A stretch of 64,000 bases of DNA. Origin: Heloderma charlesbogerti (Eukaryota; Chordata; Lepidosauria; Squamata; Helodermatidae). The position numbers were made by a program, and so were the translations under genes. Below are positions 10,836-20,300 of this stretch, piece by piece. Position 1 is the first letter of the stretch. Each line of letters starts with the position of its first letter. Location: NCBI GenBank assembly GCA_026122225.1, contig JANEZZ010001568.1, forward strand, positions 62,001 to 126,000, given 5' to 3'. The notes below the pieces were generated by a model. It was not told where the DNA came from and did not search any database. It saw only the letters and a program-made list of their open reading frames with translations.

Positions 10836-11114
10836 GGCATTTCCTGGCCCAGGCCAAGTCCGAGTGCCGCTTCGCCAACGGGACGGGCCGGCAGCCGCAG
10901 GCGCGCTTCCTCGACAGGTACTTCTACGACCGGCAGGAGCTCGTGCGCTTCGACAGCCACCGCGGGGTCTTCGAGGCCCTCTCGCCGCTGGGGGAGCCCG
11001 ACGCCGCGTACTGGAACGGCCAGAGGGAGCTTCTGCAGGACGCGCGGGCCGCGGTGGAGCGCTGCCGGCACAACTACGTGACGGCCCAGAGCGGGCGCGT
11101 GGTCGGGAGGAGAA
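10836..11114 (+). CDS. MHC class II beta chain, beta-1 domain exon 2 (copy A)
   Basis: A 279-bp exon encoding a class II beta-1 (peptide-binding) domain, which in an intact protein pairs with the alpha chain on the surface of antigen-presenting cells. It starts after a pyrimidine tract and CAG and ends at GAA|GTGAGT. With two bases before the first codon and one after the last, both junctions are phase 1, as in this family. Of 92 full codons, visible landmarks are HFLAQAKSECRF with the first cysteine, the N-glycosylation site NGT, RFLDRYFYDRQELVRFDS, PDAAYWN with the conserved Trp, and CRHNY with the second cysteine and the peptide-contacting His-Asn. Against the usual layout there is a 3-residue gain after NGT and a 1-residue loss before the second cysteine (cysteine spacing 66, usual 64). 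No exon 1 is found upstream and no Ig-C1 exon downstream, so the exon is intact but probably belongs to a truncated gene. Confidence 0.88.
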
Positions 11115-11639
11115 GTGAGTCTGTCCAGGAGGGGGGAGGGTGACCCCTGTCTCTGCAGCCCCCCCCACTGAACCTGCTTCCTCGGCCTCCTGCATCCCAG
11201 CCCCTCCCTCGGAGCCCCGCCCGTGGCCCCCCAGCTGCGACCCCCCCCACACTCCATCCCCACCGCAGCCGCCGTGCATAACAGTGATGGTGGCAACAGC
11301 AGGGCAGCGGTGTCTCTTTCCTGCAGCACCGCCCAGAAGGGGTCCACATGTTTCGAAAGAGGCATGTGAAAAGATCCCGCCCCCCCCCCCCCGTGCATGA
11401 AGCATCTCTAATGAGAAATGAACTAGCCAGAAGAAGAGGTAAAGAAGCCACGTCCCAGTACAACAGGGGTGATTCTGGCCACCAAGACATCCCAGTGGGG
11501 ACAGCGGTGCGCTCCTTGACACTAGGCCAGGGTGCAGACCAGCGATCCATGCGCACAGGTCGAACACCGCTGGAGCATGACAGTGAGCGACTGAGCAAGG
11601 GCCTGTCTCCACACGCCACACATGCACTGAATGGGACAC
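11115..11639. other. GC-rich sequence after exon 2 A
   Basis: It starts as intron 2 with a good donor at 11115. There is a poly-C run at about 11379-11393. It does not resemble the sequence after exon 2 of copy B. No beta-2 (Ig-C1) exon, which would show a CxVxH motif, is seen. At about 11640 it passes into sequence that lies upstream of the gene in copy B. Confidence 0.5.
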
Positions 11640-11861
11640 GTCAACCCCGTAGCTCATCTATTCAAGAACCCTGTCCAGGCACTCTTCACAATAACACACC
11701 CCTTTGTTCAGCACATCCAGGGCACAATCCCAGGCACGTTTGGACAGGAAGAGAGCCCGACGGTATCGGGAGCCAGGCTAGGGAACGCTGGGAGCTCTGC
11801 GCCTTCTTCTTTCTGAACATACTTTGATTGCGCCCTGCATTTTCATCTTCCCTCCTGCAAT
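11640..11861. repeat. Duplicated block A4, first part
   Basis: It matches 35800-36000, with the shared word CCAGGCACTCTTCACAATAA and shared text down to TTTCATCTTCC. In copy B this sequence lies upstream of the class II gene; here it lies 0.5 kb downstream of exon 2. The block is interrupted by a BovB insertion and resumes at 15074. Confidence 0.7.
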
Positions 11862-14800
11862 TGTTGTTTATTCGGTCAGTCACTTCCGACTCTTCGTGAC
11901 TTCATGGACCAGCCCATGCCAGAGCTTCCTGTCAGCTGTCGCCACCCCCAGCTCCCCCAAAGTTGAGTCCGTCACCTCCAGAATGTCATCCATCCATCTT
12001 GCCCTTGGTCGGCCCCTCTTCCTTTGGCCTTCCACTTTCCCTAGCATCAGCATCTTCTCCAGGGTATCTTGTCTTCTCATGATGTGGCCAAAGTACTTCA
12101 GTTTTGCCTTTCATATCCTTCCCTCAAGTGAGCAGTCTGGCTTTATTTCCTGGAGTATGGACAGCTTTGATCTTCTTGCAGTCCAAGGCACTCTCAGAAT
12201 TTTCCTCCAGCACCACAGTTCAAAAGCATCTATCGTCCTTCGCTCAGCCTTCCTTATGGTCCAGCTCTCGCAGCCATAGGTTACTACAGGGAATACCATT
12301 GCTTTCACTATGCGGACCTTTGTTGTCAGTGTGCTGTCTCTGCTCTTCACTATTATATCAAGATTTGTCATTGCTCTCCTCCCAAGAAGTAAACATCTTC
12401 TGATTTCCTGGCTGCAGTCAGCGTCTGCAGTAATCTTTGCACCTAGAAAGACAAAGTCTGTCACTGCCTCCACATTTTCTCCCTCTATTTGCCAGTTATC
12501 AATCAAGCTGGTTGCCATAATCTTGGTTTTTTTGAGGTTGAACTGCAACCCAGCTTTTGCACTTTCTTCTTTCACCTTCGTCAGAAGGTTCCTCAGCTCC
12601 TCCTCGCTTTCAGCCATCAAAGTGGTATCATCTGCATATCGGAGATTGTTAATGTTTCTTCCAGCAATTTTAACTCCAGCCTTGGCTTCATCAAGCCCAG
12701 CACGTCGCCTGATGTGTTCTGCGTACAGGTTGAATAGGTAGGGTGAGAGTATACAACCCTGCCGTACTCCTTTCCCAATCTTAAACCAGTCCGTTGTTCC
12801 GTGGTCTGTTCTTACCGTTGCTACTTGGTTGTTATACGGATTCCTCAGGAGGCAGACAAGATGACTTGGCATCCCCATACCACCAAGAACTTGCCACAAT
12901 TTGTGATGATCCACACAGTCAGAGGCTTTAGAATAGTCAATAAAACAGAAATAGATGTTTTTCTGAAACTCCCTGGCTTTCTCCATTATCCAGCGGATAT
13001 TGGCAATTTGGTCTCTAGTTCCTCTGCCTTTTCTAAACCCAGCTTGTACATCTGGCAATTCTCGCTCCATGAATTGCTGGAGTCTACCTTGCAAGATCTT
13101 GAGCATTACCTTACTGGCATGTGAAATAAGTGCCACTGTTCAATAGTTTGAACATTCTTTGGTGCTTCCCTTTTTTGGTATGGGGATATAAGTTGATCTT
13201 ATCCAATCTGTTGGCCATTCTTGTGTTTTCCAAATTTGCTGGCATATGGCATGCATCACCTTGACAGCATCATCTTGCAAGATTTTAAACAGTTCAGCTG
13301 GGATACCGTCATCTCCTGCTGCCTTGTTATTAGCAATGCTTCTTAAGGCCCATTCAACCTCAATCTTCAGGATGTCTGGCTCTAACTCACTGACCACACC
13401 ATCAAATCTATCCCCGATATTATTATCCTTCCTATACAGATCTTCCGTATATTCTTGCCATCTTTTCTTGATCTCTTCTGCTTCTGTTAGGTCCTTGCCA
13501 TCTTTGTTTTTGATCATACCCATTTTTGCCTGGAATTTACCTCCGATGTTTCTAATTTTCTGGAAGAAGTCTCTTGTCCTTCCTATTCTATTATCTTCTT
13601 CTGCTTTCACACATTGCCTGTTTAAAAATAATTCCTTATCTCTTCTGGCTAACCTCTGGAATTTTGCATTTAATTGGGCATATCTCCCCCTATCACTGTT
13701 GCCTTTTGCTTTCCTTCTTTCTTGGGCTGCTTCCAGTTTCTCAGCAGACAGCCATCTTGCCTTCTTGGTCTTCTTTTCCTTGGGACTTTTTTGTTGCCGC
13801 CTCCTGAACAATGTTGCGAACTTCTGTCCATAGTTCTTCCGGGACCCTATCTACTCAATCTAGTCCCTTAAATCTATTCTTCACCTCCACTGCATATTCA
13901 TGAGGAATATTAGTGAGCTCATATCTGACTGATCTGTGGGTCTTCCCTATTCTCTTGAGTCTGATTCTAAATTGTGCAATAAGAAGTTCATGATCTGAAT
14001 TACAATCAGCTCCAGGTCTGGTTTTCATCAACTGCATAGATGTCCGCCACCTTTGGCTACAAAGGATGTAGTCAATCTGATTTCGGTGTCGACCGTCTGG
14101 TGAAGTCCATGTATGAAGTCATCACTTAGGTTGTTGGAAGAGAGTGTTTGTTATGCACAGTGAGTTGTCTTGGCAAAATTCTATCAGCCTATGTCCCGCT
14201 TCATTTTGTTCTCCCAGACCATGCTTGCCTGTAATTCCAGGTGTCGTTTGACTACCCACCATTCCAGTCTCCTGCAGTGAAAAAACATCTTTTTTTGGCG
14301 TACTATCCAGTAGGTGCTGCAGATCCTCATAGAACTGATCTACTTCTGCTTCTTCAGCATCTGTGGTTGGGGCGTATATTTGGACCACTGTGATGTTAAA
14401 TGGCTTACCCTGAATTCGAATTGAGATCATTTTGTCATTTTTTGGATTGTATCCAAGCACTGCTTTAGCCACTTTATTCTTAATTATGAAGGCTACTCCA
14501 TTTCTTCTGTGGTCCTCTTGTCCACAGTAGTAGATCTGGTGGTCATTTGATGTGAAGTGGCCCATTCCAGTCCATTTCAGTTCACTGACACCCAAAATGT
14601 CTATCTTTAATCTTGACATCTCCCCAATAACCACATCCAATTTGCCCTGGCTCATAGATCTTACATTCCAGGTTCCTATGGTGTGTTGACCTTTAGAACA
14701 TCAGATTCGTCGTTCACCACCAGCACCATCGGCTGCTAGCCATCCTTTCGGCTTTGAGCTAGCTGCGTCATCACATCTGGGGCTAGCTGAACTTATCCTC

Positions 14801-15073
14801 TGTTCCTCCCCAGTAGCATTTTGACCATCTTCCGACCTGGGAGTCCCATCTTCCGATGGTATACCGACATATCTCTGGTTGTACTGATCCATTGAGTTTT
14901 CATGGCAAGAATACTGGGGTGGGTTGTCGTTTCCTTCCCCAGGGATCGTATTTAGTCTGACGTCTCTGCCATGACCTTCCCGTCTTGGGTGTCCCTTCAC
15001 GGTTTAGCTCATGACGTCACTGAGGTGCTCAAGCTCCAGCACCACGACAAGGTAATGATCTCCTTTGCTGGAG
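11862..15073 (-). mobile_element. Full-length BovB (RTE) LINE, subfamily 2, inactivated
   Basis: A complete 3.2-kb element on the minus strand with a perfect 12-bp target duplication, CCCTCCTGCAAT, at 11850-11861 and 15074-15085. From 15073 downward it encodes an endonuclease (GTWNVRSM-type start lost to decay, then SELKWTGMGHF, NITVVQIYAPTTDAEEAEV), a linker (14037-13140) and the reverse transcriptase (13136-12111). Motifs are FRKGRGTRDQIANIRW, NNLRYADDTTLMAE with the YADD box, and YGCESWTIRKAE. The 3' end encodes HEVTKSRK and then an AATAAACAACAA-like end. Stops (for example near 13139, CGA to TGA) and shifts near 13820 and 14280 inactivate it. It matches the element at 29767-32985 closely. 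Confidence 0.93.
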
Positions 15074-15640
15074 CCCTCCTGCAATACTGCCTACTTTATC
15101 CGTGGAGGGTTTTTTCCTTTTTCCAAATGAATCAGGATAATCTTCTCTGCCCTTCTTTTGGCAATTTATCTTACAGTTTCATAGGTAAATTCTGGAAGAG
15201 AAAGAAGGACTGTGGTATTATCGACATTTAGCCAGCAATCCCGCACCTACTTTCCTGGGAGTAAGCCCCGCTGAACACAGTGGGACTAACTTCTGAGTGG
15301 TGATTGCACTGTTAATGACTGAAATACAGCCCTTTGAGCTCAGTGGGGCTTGAATGTATAAGATTACAGGGTAGGACAAATATCTTAAGATCATGCGAAT
15401 AGATATATAAAAGGCTCCTAGAGCTGTTGTCAATCAACCAGAAAACAAAGCAGCCCAGGCCCACAGGCCCATGATCTAGAAAGACATGACACAGAAGGAA
15501 AAGGGTTGGGGAAGGAATAGGGAGAAATTGAGCAGATTTCCTTGCATGTCCCACCTGTTTTAGCCCTCATAGCCACTCAGTAGCGGTCCAAAAACCAGTA
15601 GCTGGGGCATAATCATAAAAAGCAACAGGGCTGCTCCCCC
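15074..15640. repeat. Duplicated block A4, second part
   Basis: It resumes the block interrupted at 11861 and matches 36005-36520, with shared words GGAGGGTTTTTTCCTTT and GGTATTATCGACATTTAG. Near 15240-15320 lies a short interspersed repeat of the CCTGGGAGTAAGCCCC...GTGGGACTAACTTCTGAGT type, also present at 36180-36270 and 36370-36440. From 15480 to 15640 nothing is recognised. Confidence 0.65.
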
Positions 15641-17217
15641 CACTTTTTGTTGTTGTTCAGTCGTTCAGTCATGTCCGACTCTTCGTGACCCCATGGACCA
15701 TAGCACACCAGGCCTTCCTGTCCTGTGCTCTCTCCCAGAGCGTGCTCAAGTTCATATTCATTGCATCGGTGATGCTATCTAGCCATCTCATCCTCTGCCG
15801 TCCCCTTCTCATTTGGCCTTCAGTCTTTCCCAGCATCTGGGTCTTTTCCAGAGAGTTTTCTCTTCAAATTAGGTGGCCAAAATAGTTGAGCTTCAGCTTC
15901 AGTATCTGTCCTTCCAGTGAGCACTCAGGGTTGATTTCCTTTAGGATTGACTGATTGGACCTCCTTGCAGTCCAGGGGACTCGTAAGAGTCTTCTCCAGC
16001 ACCACAGTTCGAAAGCATCGATTCTTCGGTGCTCAGCCTTCCTTATAGTCCAGCTCTCACAGCCATACGTTGCTACTGGGAAAACCATAGCTTTGATTAT
16101 ATGGACCTTTGTCGGCCAGGTGATGTCTCTGCTTCTTACTATGCTGTCTAGGTGTGCCATAGCTTTCCTCCCAAGGAGCAAGCGTCTTTTAATTTCATGG
16201 CTACAGTCACCGTCTGCAGTGATCTTGGAGCCCAAGATAATAAAACCTGTCAGTGCTTCCATTTCTTCCCCTTCCATATGCCAGGAAGTGATGGGGCCAG
16301 ATGCCAGGATCTTCGTTTTTTTAATGTTGAGTTTCAAACCCACTTTTGCACTCTCCACTTTCACCCTCAACAAGAGGCTCTTGAGATCCTCTTCGCTTTC
16401 TGCCATTAGGGGGGTATCATCTGCATATCGGAGGTTGTTGATAATTCTCCTGGCAACCTTAATTCCGACCTGTTATTCATCCAACCCGGCGTTTCTCATG
16501 ATGTACTCTGCATATAAATTAAATAAGCAGGGCGACAATATGCAACCTTGTCGTACTCCTTTCCCAATTTTGAACCAATCGGTTGTTCCATGTCTGGTTC
16601 TTACTGTTGCTTCTTGACCCTCTTACATGTTTCTCAGGAGACAGGTAAGGTGGTCTGGTACTCCCATCTCTTTCAGAATTTGCCACAGTTTGTTGTGATC
16701 CACACAATCAAAGGCTTTAGCATAGTCAATAAAGCAGAAATAGACGTTTTTCTGGAATTCTCTTGCTTTCTTCGTGATCCAGCAAATGTTGGCGATTTGA
16801 TCTCTAGTTCCTCTGCCTCTTCGAAACCCAGTTAGTACTTCCGGTAGTTCTTGGTTCGCATACTGCTGAAGCCTAGCTTGTAGGATTTTGAGCATCACCT
16901 TGCTGGCATGTGAAATGAGCGCAATTGTACGGTAGTTTGAACACTCTTTGGCGTTGCCCTTCTTTGGAATTGGAATGTAAACTGACCTTTTCCAGTCTTG
17001 TGGCCATTGTTGAGTGTTCCAAATTTGTTGGCATATTGAGTGCAGCACTTTAACAGCATCATCTTTTAGGATCTTAAATAGCTCAGCTGGAATACCGTCA
17101 TCTCCGCTAGCTTTGTTGTTAGTAATGCTTCCTAATGCTGTTAGTAATGCTTCCACTTGACTTCACTCTCGAGGATGTCCTGCTCAAGTTCAGTGACCAC
17201 ACTATCATGGCTGATTT
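15641..17217 (-). mobile_element. 5'-truncated BovB LINE, subfamily 1
   Basis: The minus strand encodes the carboxy half of BovB ORF2. The reverse transcriptase starts at about 17156 (SITNNKASGDDGIPAEL) and runs to the carboxy end near 15650. The YADD box region is near 16430, where the target text reads RYADDTPLMAES. The GTT-rich 3' end is at 15641. The frame is interrupted near 16400-16625. Upstream of the truncation point, at 17218, the sequence runs into an L2 tail. Confidence 0.9.
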
Positions 17218-17224
17218 ACCGAAT

Positions 17225-17535
17225 ACCAAAATAGCTGTTTCTTGGGCACGAGCAAATGTCCTCCCACGGAGGTCCGCCTGGCACCAACCTTGTCATCAAC
17301 CTTGTCCCAGCACCAGGTTAAGACCGTCCTCCACTCCCAGGGGTTTGATGGCATACGATGGGACTTTCATGTGAGGTGTTTTATCAGGTCCTGGTACCTC
17401 ACTGTAAAACTGTTTTTAGCTGTTTTAAATTGTTTTTTAATTTTGTTATGTTAGAGTTTTCTATATTATGTTTTGTGAACTGCCCAGAGAATTTTGGGTC
17501 TTGGATGGTGCAAAAATGAAATAAATATAATGACA
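17225..17535 (+). mobile_element. L2 LINE 3' end
   Basis: A plus-strand L2-type 3' terminus with short T-rich blocks (TTTTAAATTGTTTTTTAA), then GTGAACTGCCCAGAGA and GATGGTGCAAAAATGAAATAAATA. The same order of words is found at 59400-59555, where it follows a recognisable L2 reverse transcriptase. Confidence 0.7.
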
Positions 17536-17877
17536 TGAAATATCCTCCCTTTCATGGATCTGCTGAAGGGAAAACTTTCTCTTGCAAAAGTGTGTGTGTG
17601 TTTTTACTGAGTGATGTTAGTAAATAAACATTTAGAACGGCTAAATTCCTTGTACTGCGACTGCAGTGGAGTGCAAAGGCTATTGGGACAGTGCAGCAGC
17701 CAGACCATGCCCAGCCGGGGGAGGGGGGGTCCCCTTTCAACTGTGCCAGGTTGCAGATGGGGATTACGTGACTGTGAACATCAGAAATGTGGTGACTGTG
17801 GACGCTCACAGGGAAATAACGGCAGTCCTAGCAGCAGTGCCATGAACCTTCTCTCGCGTGGTCTTCCTCACTCACAG
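17536..17877. other. Sequence before GIMAP-like exon
   Basis: A (TG)n stretch lies near 17590 and a poly-G run near 17722. No exon is recognised. The last 30 bases form a pyrimidine-rich tract ending in CTCACAG at 17871-17877, a plausible splice acceptor for the GIMAP-like exon. A true upstream exon may lie here but cannot be identified. Confidence 0.4.
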
Positions 17878-18551
17878 GGGGAGGCTGCGAGTCGGAACTG
17901 AGGATCGTCCTTGTTAGCAAGACTGGAGGCAGGAAAAGTGCCACAGGAAACAGCATCCTGGGCGAGACGGTGTTTGATTCCACGCTTGTGACAAAGACAA
18001 CCACGAAGGAGTGCCAAAAAGTGAAGGGGAAATGGAAGGAGTTGGAGTTTTCTCTGATTGACACAGCAGTGATTTTTGATCCAAAACCCCCCGGAAAAAA
18101 TTCCCAATGCAGGGAGTGCAAAAAACTCTGCAAGCCTGGCCCTCACGCCCTGGTGTTCGTGACCCAAGTGGGCCATTTCACTGCGGAAGACGAGGCAGCA
18201 GCAGAGCGCGTCCAGAAGGTGTTTGGATCGGAGGCCAGAAGGCACACGATTGTCTTGTTCATCCGCAAAGAAGATTTAGAAGGGGGCTTGTCCTTGGAGG
18301 AGTATGTAAGGCAACAAGGCTCTCCAGGAGCTGATTCGGGAATGTGGGGGCCGCTTCTGTGCTTTCAATAATAGGGCAGTTGGAGCGGAACGGGAGGGGC
18401 AGGTCTCTGATCTGATGGGAAAGGTCCAAAAAATGGTTTGGGAAAATGGAGGGGCACATTGTAAGCAACGCAGACGATATCGCTGGACCAGAAAATCAGG
18501 CAGGCAAAAGGAACAGAGAGTGCGAAGAGCCTCAGAGTGGTGGCACTTGTA
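17878..18551 (+). pseudogene. GIMAP (AIG1-type GTPase) pseudogene exon
   Basis: The frame from 17880 encodes an AIG1-family GTPase domain. GIMAP proteins are membrane-associated GTP-binding proteins of lymphocytes. It begins ESELRIVLVSKTGGRKSATGN; the P-loop should read GxxGxGKS, but two glycines are replaced by Ser and Arg. The G3 box expected as DTPGLFD reads DTAVIFD. The family-specific conserved box is present (GPHALVFVTQVGHFTAEDE), and the G4 region expected as FTRKEDL reads FIRKEDLEGG. At about 18310 a single-base shift moves the frame. After the shift, LQELIRECGGRFCAFNN continues in the next frame, with a further open stretch to a TAG near 18549. A splice acceptor precedes it at 17877. 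Loss of nucleotide-binding motifs plus the shift marks it as a pseudogene. Family assignment is firm; subtype is unknown. Confidence 0.85.
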
Positions 18552-19185
18552 GCCATCATGACTTATACACTGCTTTTCTAGTATATAATTTTCTTAAACA
18601 AATCTCAACAGCTTCCTAAATCCCCTATCTGTGTTTCTTTAGTCCAGTTATTCTTGCATTAATGTGACATTTGCTTGTGACACGAGCAATGCTGTTAGGA
18701 GGTGCACATCAGTTTTACCTCCCCATATAAACTGGGGCAATTAATTTGGGAATTTAATAGATAGTTGAAGGAAGTGTGGGCATATATGGTGTCCTTTGTA
18801 TCTAAGTAATTGCATACCATCAGTTTTTCTCCCTATTATTTTACCTTATTATTTTTCATTTGCAAGTTATTTCTAGATTAAGTGCCTTCATACCCATCTG
18901 TTTTTATTCTCTGAGGCTGCTCTATGGTTCTGAAACTCCCTGCTGCTGGAGACTCACCAAAGCCTGAGCGCGTTCATCTTTTGCCAGCATTGCAAAACTT
19001 CTTATCCGGGATCCCGTTTCATAGCTGGAGTCATGCAAGATCTGGAGGGCCACGGGTTGCCCACCCATGCTTTAAAAGGATTCTATGCACACTCACTAGG
19101 GAGTAAGCTCCGTTGAACTCAGTGGAACTTTCTTCCAAGTAAACGTGCATGGGATTGTGCTGCAAGCTTGCAAAGAAGATATATA
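18552..19185. other. Unrecognised AT-rich stretch
   Basis: No gene is seen. Near 19080-19170 lies the short interspersed repeat of the GGGAGTAAGCTCCGTTGAACTCAGTGG type, also found near 15260 and 36380. Confidence 0.4.
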
Positions 19186-19680
19186 AAGGCAAGAAATGGG
19201 GGGTCATGATAGAGCCGTGCAAAATTATACCTGGTGTGGAGAGAGCGCATAGGGAGACCTTTTCCTCCCTCCCCCATAATACTAGGACCCGACGGGGTCA
19301 TCCCATGAAGCTGATTGGTGGGAGATTCAGGACAGATCAGAGGAAGTAGCTCTTCGCAGAGTGCAGAGTTGAACTATGGAAGTCGGCAGCACCAGATGCA
19401 GTGATGGACGCCAACCTGGATGGCTTTAAGAATGGATGAGACAAATTCCATTAGGAGAAAGCTATCAGTGGAGGAGAAGGCTATCAATGGGTGCTGGTCA
19501 TGATGTCCGTGTATTAAATCCGGCACCAGAGGCAGTTTGCGTACGGGTATCAGTTGCTGGTGAACACCAGCAGGAGGGTGCAGAGGCTCTCACATCCTGC
19601 TTGTGGGCTTCCCATGAACTTCTTGGAATTCTTGAGTAGGTAGGCCCTTGGTCTGAGCGTGGCTCTTCTTATGTTCTTAT
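19186..19680 (+). mobile_element. CR1-clade LINE 3' end fragment
   Basis: A plus-strand copy of the end of ORF2 and the 3' tail of the second CR1-clade LINE. The order is an AAAATTATACCTGGTGTGGAG word, GAAGCTGATTGGTGGGAGATT, GATGGCTTTAAGAATGGAT, AGTTGCTGGTGAACACC and a TCTTATGTTCTTAT end at 19665-19680. It is heavily mutated. Confidence 0.75.
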
Positions 19681-20164
19681 AGAGCAGTCTGATTTTCTGC
19701 TGAAATGTACTTTTTGGCCACAAGCCTTGAGCACAAGGCGGGCCACCAATGTAAATAAAGGCTTCTTTGCTTTGTATTTTATTATGTGTTGTTGCCCCAT
19801 ATGATGATGTGTTAACACTGACCGATTTAAGTTAGCGAAAGCCAGCTCTTCTCCGCTTGATCTGGAATTGCCTTGATACTGTGTGAACGTTCTCAGTGAA
19901 CGTTCGGAAAAGAGAACCTGTTTCCGAATGTTCGCCCCGGGCTTGTAGCACTGCCCTGTGCGTGCCGATGGTGCTGCATATGTGCGCATTGTCGTATTGC
20001 CCTTGGGGAACTGCAGTTTGGCTTCTCCTGCCTACAGCACAAGCCCCGGCAGAGAGGCAGGTGGAAGCACAACTGCTCCCTGGCCAAGCAGAGACCCCTG
20101 GCAGCAAGAGGGGTCAGGATGGGGGAGAACTATGCCAGGCACTGCTTGCAAGAGAGCATCCAAG
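19681..20164. other. Unrecognised sequence
   Basis: Mixed-composition DNA with short overlapping frames on both strands. No exon, repeat or RNA gene is recognised. Confidence 0.35.
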
Positions 20165-20300
20165 CAGCCTTCCCCAGCCTGGCATCCTTGACATATTTGG
20201 GGCTGCAAGCCCCATCAGCATCGCCCAGTGTGGCCAGTGGTCAGGAATGCTGAGAGCTGTAGTCCAAAGCATCTGGAGGGCACCAGCTTGGGGAAGGCTG
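20165..20300. mobile_element. Palindromic hAT-like MITE (copy 3)
   Basis: A 136-bp foldback element with inverted ends CAGCCTTCCCCAGC and GCTTGGGGAAGGCTG. Internal arms pair around AGCCCCATCAGCAT and AGCTGTAGTCCAAAGCA. It is non-coding and belongs to the same family as 1932-2055. Confidence 0.7.

Noticed and set aside
10542..11657. Long minus-strand open frame (371 codons) across exon 2 A
   Set aside because: It is proline/arginine/glycine-rich, spans the MHC exon and its GC-rich introns on the other strand, and has no recognisable domain. High GC removes stop codons.
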